Shown here piece by piece: positions 35,961 through 48,487 of a stretch of 64,000 bases of DNA. How positions within the stretch are numbered: the first letter of the stretch is position 1; each line of letters opens with the position of its first letter. The position numbers and the translations under genes are program-made. The notes beneath the pieces were generated by a model that was given only the letters and a program-made list of their open reading frames with translations, had not been told where the DNA came from and searched no databases. Source of the DNA: Asparagopsis taxiformis (Eukaryota > Rhodophyta > Florideophyceae > Bonnemaisoniales > Bonnemaisoniaceae); NCBI GenBank assembly GCA_030407315.1, contig JALQPE010001958.1:1-64000 (forward strand), given 5' to 3'.

Positions 35961-36499
35961 TGCTCTGCGGGATCCTTTTCTAGCGCGCTGTACTCATCTA
36001 CTTTGTAGACTCTGTGAATGCCTTTCAAGATGCCAATCACTTATGACACACAGCGTATATGAATACAGCATTACTTCCTCAGTTCTGGACGAAGGTTCTT
36101 GCAGTCCCGTGTAGTCCACACTGGTTGGAAAAGTTTCTCACTTCCATGTCAGTCTTCAACACATGGAGCGAACATGTGTCTTCTACCATGGTTTTTACAG
36201 TGGAACTGCTCGTGTCCATGATTCCGATGCAGTTCTGCATCGCATATTTGGTTATTTGAGACGTAAAATAGCATAGCACCGGGAACAGCCATTACCTAGG
36301 GGAGAAATCCGGACTCTGATCTTGGTATTGACACACTTAGCACAGGTCTCATATCCGTCAGCCCCGACAGCACAATTCAGGAGCTTGAAATAATTGTGAG
36401 ATCTGTGTGTTCTACCTGTCCAGCATCAGAATTCCATCCTGCATTCTCCCTGACTCAGATACCACCAACTGATACAGCCACTAATGCGCCCATGTACTG

Positions 36500-37045
36500 C
36501 AACCAACACATGGCGCTCACCGGCTTCACGACTGCGCACGAACTACACACATTTCGACATCGTCACCAGTTTCACGACCACCGACAAGCCATTCTCACAG
36601 CTACACACGTGTGCACCTCGTCACCGGCTTCACAACTACCCTGGAGCCAGCTGCACGCCCACACACGTGTGAACCTCGTCACCGGTTTCACTACCACCGA
36701 CAAGCCATTTGCACAGCTACACACGTGTCGATGTTGTCACTACTCGCACGACCGAGGACGAAAGGTAACCCTGGAATCTTATCCATCTCGACCCGGCAAC
36801 TAGCAAAGGTGGGAACGCGTCTAGTGAATTCTGGCTCAACCCGGCTTCAGAGAGGGACAGCTGTCGACCTTGTCACCGGTTTCACGACCACCGACGAGCT
36901 ATTTGCGCAGCTACGCACGTGTCGACTTCGTCACCGGTTCACGACCACCCACAAGCCATCTGCACAAATACACTCGTGCAAACGCTGACCATAACACGTG
37001 TAGCATAATGTGTCCTGGCTACACGTGTGTTCATCGCCTGCACGA
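36500..37045. repeat. Diverged copies of the CACCGG/ACACGTGT repeats
   Basis: Irregularly spaced GTCACCGG(T/C)TTCAC, CTACACACGTGT and ACCGACAAGCCATTTGC words related to the 57-bp and 127-bp arrays, ending at TACACGTGTG near 37020. The stretch 35961-36500 shows nothing I can identify. Confidence 0.7.
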
Positions 37046-37656
37046 CCTTCAGTACACCCCAATTTGGGATCTCCATTTGAATCGCGTACACTACAGCCGC
37101 ACTGCGCCAGAGATACATTACTAGACGCAAAGACGCTGAAGCATAAACCCATAGGTGCCTTGCCCACTTTGAGAGCTGTACTTGTCATCATATTTCTCGC
37201 AAGTACGGCGACTACTAATTTGTGGCCGGGAAAACAGTGTAATCTAGGTGGACAACATGTGATAGAGACGAAAAGGAAATCGAAAATATCGGAAGCGAGT
37301 GATTGGACGAGTTCCTCTGATTGGTTCCTGCCATTCCCGGATATAGAATTATGCCTCGTTGAATGGCGTGAGTGGAAGTCCCATGTTGCTTTAGAACTCT
37401 GGTCGGCTTCCGTCCAAGTTTACTATGTATCTGATCATATCCTGGTCTCGACGACAGTGCGTATGACAGGCTGTCTTGTATTAGCTTACAATTTTCAGAC
37501 ATACAAGACGCCCAAAATCAGCCTGAATAGGTCGTCACACGCCGTCTTGTCGATGGCAACCCGCTCATGCGACATCCACAGCTTTTGGTCTTACCGTCCT
37601 GTTAGTCTCCCGGTCTTCTCCACAGGAAACAACATTCTCTCGTCCATAATGGGCAA

Positions 37657-38868
37657 TTGCGCTTTGCTCCGCCATCAAACCGCTCCAATCTAAGCTCACC
37701 TAACCCAACTTTTCGTTTTAACCGCGCAAATCAACCGACGTCTCACCGAACCATCGCATCCGCCGCCCATTCCAGCGCATCAGCCATCTCGTCTGCAACT
37801 CTGACATCCTCCACGTCTCCATGTTCCCCCGCTCCAAATTCATCAGATCCATCTGCACGTCTCATCCCCCAGCCGCAATTCCTCAGGAGACCTTTCTACG
37901 TTCCAATCATTCTGCCCCCGGTACTGGATTTATCGCCATCCTCCACGACTCCAGAAAGCGCTGTGAAGTACGCCCTTCTGTCTGAAGACCCAGGCGTTAA
38001 TTCCGTCGTGCTTGTTGGTATTGGTGGCGCAGGGAAGACTACTATCCTCTGTGCTCTCGGTAATGACGAGGAGATCAGCGACAAATACCGCGATGGCTTG
38101 TGGTTTTTCAGACTTGGTCATGACATAACACTCTCCTCCTTCATCCGCCAACTCGAGTTGCTTGTCAAATCCGCATGTCCAGATTTTGTAGCAGATTTCA
38201 AGTAGCTCGCTGCTTCAGAAGATACGCACTGCATGATGATCAACCATCCTTTGTCCATGAAGCACTTCCTGCTTCTATTCGATGACGTTAGCGATGTCAA
38301 TGCAGATGAGTACAGATTGGCCTGTGCTACGTGTCAAGCCGTGCAAGGGAACAACTGTACATCATTGAAGATTCTGACATCCACAAGCAGCAGAGTTGTT
38401 TCCGATGTATTTAGTCACAACCTTTGTGCAGAGATCGACCCTGGAAACTCTGACGCTGAAAGAAGCCTTCGAATATTTTGTCACTACGCAGCCTTGGAGA
38501 TGTCAGATGTTTCTTTACTCTCCGATTAGAACCGAGACGCCCTGGACCACGTTCTGGAAATATGCCAAGGACTTCCGCTCCCATTGAGAATGGCTGGATC
38601 TACCGTCAGGCAGCTTATGTACCCTAGCGTAGATCAATGTGATCAGAGTGCGATCGGTCGGTATTGGGGGGGACTGGCATCGAGGACCCGGTCTCCTGCA
38701 GGGGCAGAGGGTGTAGAAAAACATCTAGGCATGACATCTATCTTGGAGACGAGCATAAAATTTGTCGAGGATGGATGGGAGTCGACGAAAGCGCCAGAAA
38801 AGCTCGCTGATCACCTCACAGTGCAAGACATGTTTCACTCATTTTGCATTGTACAAAAGCAAACATAG
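37657..38868 (+). pseudogene. NB-ARC ATPase (NLR-type) pseudogene
   Basis: A single frame runs through this interval, interrupted by two in-frame TAG codons (38203-38205 and 38527-38529). The order of NB-ARC motifs is clear: P-loop GIGGAGKTT (38017-38043), a kinase-2/Walker B motif FLLLFDDVSD (about 38266-38295), an RNBS-B-like ILTSTSSR, and QGLPLPL, the GLPL motif, after the second stop. NB-ARC proteins are STAND ATPases used as molecular switches in defence and cell-death receptors. No sensor repeats or effector domain remain recognisable, and the reading starts at a TTG, so the N-terminus is uncertain. Substitution-type stops, rather than homopolymer slips, point to genuine decay. The 227-residue frame just upstream (37010-37693) is not obviously part of it. 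Confidence 0.8.
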
Positions 38869-38978
38869 TTCTAGTTTGTGATGCGCATCTGCACCGCTTG
38901 ATTCAATGCCTCATTCGATAAATCTCTGATTCCTTTCGCATTTACGTTGGTCACACAGGACGTGTGCTCAAATGGTTT

Positions 38979-40460
38979 TCATTCGTTCTGGGTTGAGAGT
39001 TTGACATTTCTATCGCATCGGGATACAGCCAATAATATACTGTTCAGCATGTGAACAATTTCATCAAATTTTTCTATAACTTCATGCGGCTTTGCCAGCT
39101 GCATTACGTACTTCAGCGCACACTGCTTCCAACCGGACGAGTCCAACTCTACTCCCGTCTCCTTCTGCGTGATCAAGTATCGCCCGTTTCGCATTTCCAC
39201 TATCTGGGCTTCAAGGTCCTCGTGAAGCACTAGACATCCAACGTTTTTCCCGCTGTGATACAGCACTAGACGCTCCTGTATTGTCAAAGCAGAGATGCAA
39301 CGATCAATGCGCAAAACTCCCGGACCGTCTGCATATGTTTCAACGCAATGCTTGATACTGCAAGATGAGTTCTCGCTCACCTTAATCTGTCCCTCAACAA
39401 TTCGGTCAAGAGCCCATCTCGCCGCCTCTTGTCCACACTCGCCCGACAGAAATGAATTGATTACTTCTTTACAATCTTCATCTTGTTCGGCGCTTTCATG
39501 CAAAGGAACACTAGCCGCTGACCTCGTTTCCAGTATGCGGTAGCTTCTGCGCTCTCCGCTTGAGAATTGACTTTTTATCGTGCAGCGCAATTCACTGCCA
39601 CCCATCACCGCCGTATACGTCACGTATTACTTGCCTACCACCGTCTTGCCAGTCTTCATTTCGTAGCGAGACGTCTCCGGCCTGCTAGTAATTCGTGCTG
39701 CGAATATCAATCCCTCCAGCTCTTGGTCTATAGAAACCGCTTATTCGGATAGTGTCATTGTTGCGGTGGGGTGCATGGTTGAATTCATCGTCATATAATC
39801 GTAGCTGACTGCGTTCAACGTTTCATGTAGACGCATTAAGAAGTAATCCGTATTTGTGATGCCTGGCAAAATCATCAAATCATCTGCCGTGTAGACACGA
39901 TTTGTTTCGTTTTCGGAAACTTCGCGTATGCATCGCAACTTGTCGATGGCTTTCGAGAATTCCAATGCCGTCTCCACAGCATTCACCTCATCTGATCCAC
40001 AAATTAAGCTGACCCTCACGCATGCTTCCAGAAACATCAGGCTGCATGTGCTGTTTAGTAGCTCTATGATTTCGTGGTTCTCACCAGAGGTGGCGGAAAG
40101 CAGTACCGGAAACACTCCAGCCAAGCAATTGTGCCTCTCTGAATATGTGGTCCAAATGTCGTTAATTATAGCAAGCTCTTCGTCCATCAAGTCATCATCT
40201 GCGAACCACACAAGGTCGCACATGAGAACGTAGGCGCTGCTTACAAAATCGGAGAGAAACCCAGGCGATTGCAAAGTATCATCGGGGCGCTGGTCGGTGC
40301 GAAGGGGCGCTCCCAGGCTGCCGAGTAGGTCGTGGGTGCGGGGCGCAGTTGAGGACCGGATAGAGCTTGCAGACGAAGCTGAATTCGAATGTAAGTCATG
40401 GGCGGTTCGGGTGGGGCGAGCTTGGGCGCGGGTGCAGGACGAGACAACTGCGGCTGCCAT
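38979..40460 (-). pseudogene. Decayed hypothetical ORF
   Basis: Starts at ATG 40460 (MAAAVVSSCTRAQ) and stays in one frame to 38979 except for two TAA codons (39741-39743 and about 39627). If read through, about 494 residues would result. The middle is rich in acidic and hydrophobic residues (LVWFADDDLMDEELAIINDI) with no motif I recognise. It is tail-to-tail with the NB-ARC pseudogene. A short intron between the two stops is possible, but I see no convincing splice pair. Confidence 0.5.
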
Positions 40461-41149
40461 GTTGGGACAGACGAGGGAGGAGGGTAGGTGGGGAATGGAG
40501 AGACGGATTAGTTCCTCTTATTCTCCATTTCTTATGCAATAGCATGGTTCTGTCCTAGGACATGTGGAGCGAGGAATGGCATGTACGAGAGATCAATCGA
40601 CGCTGCGATTTGTACTGCAGGTGGTAGTACCAATCCTGTGCGCAATATTACAACGACAGCAAGCGCTGCCTGTGATCTGTTCCAACAGAAGCACCTCACG
40701 CCCATGAATGATACTTATCAACTGCCCAGTCGGACAACCATTCGGCGTTTTTCACAGTTGGCATTTCAGCGCACCGTTTCCAGATTTAGCTCTTCTGCAT
40801 CATCGCATCTAACTTTGGTACACTCTCACTGGCGAAGCGCCACATCTACAATGAGTATCCCACCATGCCGCTGTGTCCCGGTAATAAAGGAAACTGAGAT
40901 CGATTAAAAGGGGTCATGTTTGTTCTTGGCCATGTGATACTCAAATCTTCAGCACTGCTTTACCTCCTCTACTGTCTTCTACCCCATATCTTACACCTTC
41001 GCACCGCTAAGCCCAGTTCCTCCTTCGCTGTCCGCCCTCTTCTTTGCCTCTACAATCGAATCTACTATCTCTTCGACTACTCTCCTCTGGTTGCCACGCC
41101 AGTGACCAGAACTTTATCCGGAAATTTCAGTTCGTGCTTTAGACCGAGT

Positions 41150-41740
41150 TCGGTTTAAACAGATCAATTCGTAGTAACATTGACCCGAAACAACACTGAT
41201 TTAAATCTTTGGAACAGTTTACAATGTTCCGTATGAGAGCAGTTCACCATCTCGGTTACCACATTTACCGTTCTGTGTTCAATGAATACTGTTTTCACCG
41301 TTTTTCAGGACACTATTTACTGTTCTTTCGTAGAGCAGTACATTCGAATCTCCAGAACAATATACACCGCTCTCAAATCTGTGTATTTCGAGGAAGAATA
41401 GTACATTCACTGTTCATGGCGCACTGCACACTGTCCTGAGACGATGTTGGTACTGTTTCTTCTGAAGAACACTAGAAATACTGTTCTGAAACACTATTTT
41501 TACTGTTCTGGAACCTTCATGCCCTCCTAGTGCAGACAGTACGGAACACTGTCTGCAGACAGTAAAAAACACTGTCTCACAGTACTGTCTGAGGCAGTGA
41601 ATGGAGACAGTAAAAATTAATGATTTATTCAATAGTTGGATATGATGTAATTTACTGTACTGGGCAGTGTTGGCGGATAGTGTTTTGTATTGGCCAAGGC
41701 AACATGGCCGGATAGTGAAATACGCTGCCTGGGACAATAG
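41150..41740. repeat. Array of degenerate ACTGTTC / GAACAGT motifs
   Basis: Spaced half-sites ACTGTTC, GTTCTG and GAACA, grading into ACTGTCTGCAGACAGT-type palindromes near 41540-41620. It resembles the array at 27335-28640 in the opposite sense. The stretch 40461-41149 shows no supported gene. Confidence 0.7.
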
Positions 41741-41769
41741 ATGGAACCAACACGGTGCACTGTCCTGGG

Positions 41770-42350
41770 CAGTACCTGGAGACAGTGATTTTCACTGTCC
41801 TGGGCAGTACCTGGAGACAGTGATTCTCACTGTCCTGGGCAGTACCTGGAGACAGTGATTCTCACTGTCCTGGGCAGTACCTGTAGACAGTACTTTGTGC
41901 TGCCCTGGGCAGCACCTGTAGACAGTATTTCGTGCTGCCCTGGGCAGCACCTGTAGACAGTATTTCGTGCTGCCCTGGGCAGCACCTGTAGACAGTACTT
42001 TGTGCTGCCCTGGGCAGCACCTGTAGACAGTACTTTGTGCTGCCCTGGGCAGCACCTGGAGACAGTATTTGTGCTGCCCTGGGCAGCACCTGTAGACAGT
42101 ACTTTTTGCTGCCCTGGGCAGCACCTGGAGACAGTACTTTGTGCTGCCCTGGGCAGCACCTGTAGACAGTACTTTGTGCTGCCCTGGGCAGCACCTGTAG
42201 ACAGTACTTTGTGCTGCCCTGGGCAGCACCTGGAGACAGTATTTCGTGCTGCCCTGGGCAGCACCTGGAGACAGTATTTCGTGCTGCCCTGGGCAGCACC
42301 TGGAGACAGTATTTCGTGCTGCCCTGGGCAGCACCTGGAGACAGTAAAAG
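41770..42350. repeat. 35-bp palindromic minisatellite, about 16 copies
   Basis: The unit contains the palindrome GTGCTGCCC-T-GGGCAGCAC (9-base arms, one-base centre) followed by CTG(T/G)AGACAGTA-like sequence. Outer copies use CACTGTCCTGGGCAGTACCTG instead. Open frames on the minus strand are by-products. Confidence 0.95.
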
Positions 42351-43046
42351 TAGTGTCCTGATATAGTAAAATTCGGTGTCTGGGAGTGGTGGATGAGATG
42401 GAGCGTCACGCTGTCGTGGGCATCTTTCTGGGGTAGAGGAAGGCAGTTCTAGCGCTATGAGGATGGGGCATGGACGGTATTCATATGGGAATGGACAGAA
42501 TAGTACGGCTAGGAATTTTTATTTCGTAGTGACTATGAGCTAGCGAGAGGTATACGCGGTAGGATAGGTAGCAATCTAGAGGGTGCGATATGGGAAGCTT
42601 CACTCTGGATTTGTTTATTTGCGCAGGCTACATTGAGAATAAACAATCCCTATGTTAAAAATGCTACTACAACTAACACTATTCCGACGAGTAAAACTAA
42701 AACTACTAGAAAAGTCTAGAAATCTATCAACTGATTGAGCTGCATGAATAAGCTAGGAAATGAAGAGAAGAAGAAAAAATGATGTAGAGAAAGGAAACAA
42801 GTTAGTGACGTTGAATTGGAGAGGGAAATTGATGGTGATTAGGAGACTAACGTACCTTAACAAATACCATTGCATCCCAAATTGAGATATGTACTCACAG
42901 GCAGAAAAGAAAAGTAGTGGAGAAGTGGTAAGAGAGAAAGATAAATGAAAGTAGAAGTGGAACACTCACCGACTGGAAACCTGAGAAAGAGAAAACAAAT
43001 AGAAAACTGGGTTAGTGGCGTGAGTTGTGGAAACGTACCATCATGG

Positions 43047-43187
43047 TTCATATCCGTCGGAGACAAAGCAACAACTTTGGCCTTGGAAGCAGTATTGATG
43101 ATCTAAAACTTACGCTTTGGAAGCAGTTTAGATGATCCATACTGCTTCCAACGCCGGAGTTGTTGCTTTGTTTCCGACGGATATGAA
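43047..43187. repeat. 141-base long hairpin
   Basis: Two 61-base arms, TTCATATCCGTCGGAGACAA at the outside and TTGGAAGCAGTAT inside, pair with about seven mismatches around a roughly 19-base loop. A transcript from either strand would form a long precursor-like stem. It could be a small foldback element or a small-RNA source. The rest of 42351-44143 shows no supported gene. Confidence 0.85.
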
Positions 43188-44143
43188 GATGGAAACAGGG
43201 ATTTCCAGAACCTGTCGTTTAAGTAGCACTCTGCGGGCGGAAATGACGTGTAGGAGAACAATAGAGGGATGAGTTTGAAACGGAGCGGTGCGATGGGAGG
43301 CCCAGAAAAACGATACCTAGGGTGCGAATTACGCTTTGAAGCACATGACCTGGCAGAACAGGCGCAAAATTATTGTATCATCTACCGCCTTCTCTAGTCT
43401 ATAATGACGTCATCACTACAGAAATATAGGAAAAACACTAGCATATGGGGCCTACTGGAAAGGGGGAGGTGAAGAGTAGGAAAAATGGCGCACTTTCCTG
43501 GACGAGGAGTCCGCGCTTCCAGTGATGATTTTGACGGTATATATCGATGACGTCATTGCATGCTCTGAGCACACTTGGCAGGCAGTCAAAGCGGGCCACG
43601 TGGATGTGGGCGGCTAGGAAACAGCAGTGTGGGAGAAATTTTATAATTTTCATGTTGCAAGCGAGCAGTGAATCTGCATTGCAATATATAAATTTATGCT
43701 AATTTAAGATATCACACCGAGTACGATTCAACGAGAGATTGTGCTTTCAACTTGTAAATAGGGCCGAAAATGGTAGAGTATACGAGTAGGAAGTACGTTT
43801 ATGAGAAAATCAGATTCAGTATTAGTGCCTAGAGCATCACTGCGAAATAAACGGCCGTTTTCCGGAAATGGATACATCTTGGCTGGGTTTGTGGTTAGGG
43901 AATGCGATACAAGATAGCAAAACGATGTTGAGTCCGGATGAAATAGCAATCAATGTGTATAAAGAAATGATCATAGGACAAAGAATTGTGGTGAACCAGT
44001 TCATTGGATCGAATGAAACCCTGGAAAGGTTTCGTAACGGTTAAAAGTAATACTGTATTGAGATAGTAGTCATGTCGTAGAAGTTTAGAGTTGTATTCTA
44101 TGCAACAAAACTGAGCGAAGAAGAAAAGAACAAAAACATCAAG

Positions 44144-47100
44144 ATGGCTCCGAGACGGACTCCTATTCGAAAGAAAACCACAAGTCGTAGGACAAAGGCG
44201 AGATTCGATTCACTCAATGTGGCCAGTCCCAGTAAACAGCTTCCTGGGAAACTGCAGGGAGAAATCCGCAGCAGTGATGCAGCCTGCATGAACAAAGAAA
44301 TCCCGAGAGGTAATGAGCTACGACGTGAGTGTACCACAGATGACCTATTGGAGTCCCCAATCCCTATGGGTGACACAATAGAAGGTTGTATTGATGTGTA
44401 CAGCAACAACGATGAAGCTGGAAGTGACATCTACGTAGCATCGAGCACGCTAATGGAATCGGAAGAAGCAACCGGACGAGGTTCTGATTCCATTTCAACT
44501 GGAGGCCCGATAGACCGAAATGCTGGGGATGAAGCATGTGGTGATTTCAAGGCACTACTACGATGGCCTGCAATGTATGGGGCTCTTCAGCTGAGTGGAA
44601 CTCAAAGAATGACAAGAGCCCACTATGAAGGTACCCTGTTCGGAATGAATTTCCGCAGAGATCCAAGTGAGCACGTCCCGTCGGACTCTGTGATGCGACA
44701 GAAGATACTACCATTCTTGAGGAAACACTGCTATGCAAAGAGCTGTGACATCGAGTTTCCGATAGACCTTCGAAAGAGCGGAGCAAGAGCTGCACAGCAT
44801 CGAGGTGCAGTAGGAACCCGTGGAACAACAGATGACAGAGACAATTGTGGAGGAATGGCGAAAGTTCGTATTGTACTCCCAAGCACATGGGCTCTGAAAG
44901 ATGTCCAGACTCGACCAATCTTTAAAGCATTCCGCAGTGACGCGAACAATCGAAGCTCGGAAGGAGAAAAATCAACCGCAGAGTGCAGCATTGAAGATTC
45001 GTTCATTGCAAAGTGCAGGAGGGGTGTTTTGAGCGACCCATTCGTTCGCACAGCAGTTGTTCCCATTGACAGCGATGGGAAAAAGGGTTTGAAGCACATT
45101 TATGTACCTGATGGAACAGCAATTCGAATCCGATGTCATCCAGGAGCTCGTCAGGTTGCCGTCATCGAAAGAGCAAAAGGGTTTAGGAAGAATGACAGAG
45201 ATGGTGGGAAACCGAAGAGGAGAAGAGTGGCGGTTACGTCGTTGTGGGAACTTCATGCTAGGACCATAGTTACCTATGAGGCTCGACACGACGGTGAGCA
45301 TGATGTGCATGTCGAAAAATATCTGCAGCCGCGAATGTCACATCTATTGGAATGGGAGAGGCAGCATGCTCTGCGAGCGATATCGCAATGTGTAATCGGA
45401 GCAGGAGCCAAGGGAAAAGGAACACGAGCTGGGGACGTGATAACCGTTCTATTACCAATTGGAATGGAAGAGGGTGATATTGTTCCACACGTCGTATTGG
45501 TGAACAGGTATTTGAAAGAGCAGGTCGGAGAAGCATCCACCATGTTACTTTGCTTTTCACCGGGCGCGAGCTTTGCTGAAGCCAGAAACCCCCCGATAGA
45601 CTAGGAAGCCCCAACTATGAAGAAATTCGTGTTTCAGGGGTGTTCTCGGATGGTTTCGGAGACCACAGGTCGCAATGGCACCCAGCGTCTCCGCGAGAAG
45701 ATGCACCATGTTGGGGAAAGCTGGAGGATGGTCGAAACTACTTTGTTTACCGATTTCTCCTTTACACGGATGACTTTGAACCATTCACAAGCAGGAAGGG
45801 AAGTTTTGGTGGATGCTATATGTTACCTCTCAATCTACCACCTCGGAAAAGGGGAAGCTACCAAGCGGTTCGAGTGATTGGTTTGCCACCTCCGGGAGTG
45901 TCCACAAATTGTGTATTGCGATATATCGTTCAAGATATAGTGCGAGGAAGCACAGAGGGTTTCCCAACGAAAAATGCAGAGGGAGAAGATGTTGTGGTAT
46001 TTCTAGACCCAGTGGGGAGCATTGGAGACTATCCTGCAGTTTCACATACCCTGGATGTTCTTGGACACACATCAAACTCTCCGTGCCACATCTGCAGTTT
46101 CCGCAAATATGACCTGAGCAGTACTGGTGGCACGAAGAATGCATACACTTCGGTAGTGAACGGGCAAACATCGACGCATGCCAGGAGCAAGTATCGGAAT
46201 GCATCGACACGTAAGGATGCCACAGAAACCCAGCTTCGCACTCTCGGACTGGCTGCAGAAGAAGGGGAAGATTTACCATTTCATGTCCTGAGCACTTCCT
46301 TGGAAGCAGTGCAGGAAGAAGTACCGAAGACGGAAAACGGAGTTTCAGTTGTCCCAGCAATTTTTGACCCGTACCGTTCCGCAGTGATAGCACCTGACCA
46401 TCTATTGTCTGGACTGGCACAAGATGTACTGAACGCTTGTATTTCAGCTGCCAGCCCACGAATTCGAGAGGTAGCTGAATTGCAAATTCTGGGCGCTCTG
46501 AAGAAGTTCAGGATGGGAAGGCAGAACCGTTTATTTGGAACCAACAATCTGCTTTCCATGAACATGAGTGACATATTCAGTGTGCTGCTGATAGCACCTA
46601 TGGCATTCGAAAACGCAGCTCGAATGATGGATGGGAAAGGGGAAGGTCATCGTGAAAAATTTGATGGGGCCGTCAAACTAGTAGTGATGTTTCAGAAGCT
46701 GGTTTCGTGTATTAGTTTCATGCCCGTATGGTGGAAAGACGGTCCACATGAAGTAGAGACGGCTGACGGAGAAGGTGGCAGGAATGAATACATTCTGGGA
46801 AGAACCGTAGACTACGTGGAGACGTTGAATGAGTATTGTCGGAAAGTGAAGGGAGCAGGAGCACATTTGGACAAGCCTAATGTTCATCGTCTTGTCGAGT
46901 TTTGTGTTCATACGCTTCCTGCCTACGGCTCTGTGAAGCACGTGCAGGAGCTTATATTCGAACGGATGCATCAGCCGCTGAAGAAAGGTGTGAGAATGTC
47001 CAATCACCAAAGCGAACAGCTTTCAGCGCTGGAATTAGTTCTTGCGGATGACTGGCAGACGAGAGTGGCCATTGTTTTGCGCGAAATCGGCATGGAGCCA

Positions 47101-47946
47101 CAACATTGGTCCTCGTCCGAATGCTCTCAAATGGTCAACGTTCTTTCACAGGAGCTAGGGAGAGAAATAGATGTGGAAGACGAGGTAGTGAAAAACTGCT
47201 TCCAGGAACCGGTTCTCCAGCTTCTCTCCCAGCGTCGAGGAAAGATATTGTCGGCGGATGGTGAAATTGTGACGTGGAGAGGGCATGGAGGTATATCTAT
47301 TGACGAGGTCAAGGAGTACATGAATGGAAAATGTGATATGGCAGAGGGTGCTGTAGGTGTTTTCAAACGGTTCTTTACCGAAAGGTACGGAAGCGGAACA
47401 AGGGGGTGTGGAAAGTATGCCGAATGGGTGAGAAGAGTTTCTAGAAGCACTACGACAGAGTGGGGAAGGAAAACAGTGCAGAGGTCTGGCTCTCTAGAAT
47501 CAGGAGCTATCATCCATGCTGTTTGCCCTGAACAGAGGACATGTGAGGATGGTGCAACTTCACAAGCGATTCTGTACCCGGCGTCTCGTCTCACATCAGA
47601 GATAATGCGGGGAAGAATTAATTATGAACCGCGGTTTTTTATTGTTCTAGCGTTCTTTATCCTGAGGAACGAGAGTGCGAGAGATGAGCAAGGTACAGCT
47701 TATGGAGTTTGCCTGGGTTTGCAAAAAACTGATGAAGGAGTGTTCAAGGTCGAAGAGAGGCGACGAACAGTAATTGTGGAGATGAGTGAGGGAGTCACTG
47801 AGGTGTTTGGTATGCACTATTGCAATGGGAGTGTATGCGAATATGATGAGAACATGAGGGAGGTAAGGCACGGACCCGGACTGCTGGACGGTGGAGAGAT
47901 ATATGCACTATGTAGGCGAGACGGATTTCCACCGAGGGCTGCATGA
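44144..47946 (+). CDS. Tnp2/KDZ-like DNA transposase, one frame break
   Basis: About 1267 residues when the break is bridged. It starts at ATG 44144 with a basic N-terminus (MAPRRTPIRKKTTSRR). The first 486 residues end at a C6 run (about 45590-45595), after which the next frame continues without stops to 47946; again one base is missing for an open frame. The second part carries YTDDF (45763-45777), the likely first catalytic aspartate, then DPVGSIGDYP (from 46007), a C-x2-C pair CHIC (46084-46095) and VQELIFERMHQPLK, where an acidic residue and H typify this superfamily. The aspartates, CxxC and spacing match Tnp2-like DDE transposases of CACTA/KDZ elements. It is a different lineage from the protein at 11706-14899. 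Confidence 0.75.
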
Positions 47947-48067
47947 TTTTTAGGGAAGAATAAATTGAATAACCAGATGCATCACATATGAATTGTACAC
48001 TCTAGGGCGTTGGTGGATTGGTGCAAAGTAGTGGGGAGAGGATCTGAGAGGATGGAGGGAGGTATGC

Positions 48068-48487
48068 TTACAGCAAAGTCATCGTTACGATGACTTTGCT
48101 GTAAGAAAACGTTTCCATTACAGTGGCCAAGAATTTTTTACCGGGTAAAAAAATCGTGGCCGCTGTAATGATTTGCTTTCTTACAGCAAAGTCATCGTAA
48201 CGATGACTTTGCTGTAAGGAACCGTTTCCTTGCAGTGGCCGAAGAATTTTTTACCGGGTAAAAAATCAGCAAGAATTTTTACCGGGTAAAAAATTGTGGC
48301 CGCTGTAATGATTTGCTTTCTTACAGCAAAGTCATCGTTACGATGACTTTGCTGTAAGAAACCGTTTCATTACAGCGGCCACAATTTTTTTACCCGGTAA
48401 AGAAATCGTGGCTGCTGTAATGATTTGTTTTCTTACAGCAAAGTCATCGTAACGATGACTTTGCTGTAAGAAAGCAAATCATTACAG
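48068..48487. repeat. Hairpin cluster 4 (5' of gene C)
   Basis: Four perfect 39-base hairpins with cores at 48071, 48184, 48324 and 48436 (spacing 113, 140, 112) alternate with TTTACC(G/C)GGTAAA palindromes. The TTACAG-N5-GCNGTTTACC ends are missing here, so the block looks trimmed. It lies outside the inverted duplication. Confidence 0.92.

Noticed and set aside
37010..37693. 227-residue ORF upstream of the NB-ARC pseudogene
   Set aside because: No recognisable motif, overlaps repeats at its start, and is in a different frame from the NB-ARC reading.
32885..42350. CRISPR-like arrays
   Set aside because: The units are contiguous or diverging minisatellites without unique spacers or cas genes, in eukaryote-like DNA.
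41792..42409. Repetitive cysteine/glutamine-rich ORFs
   Set aside because: These are by-products of the 35-bp palindromic array; three overlapping frames give the same repetitive peptide.
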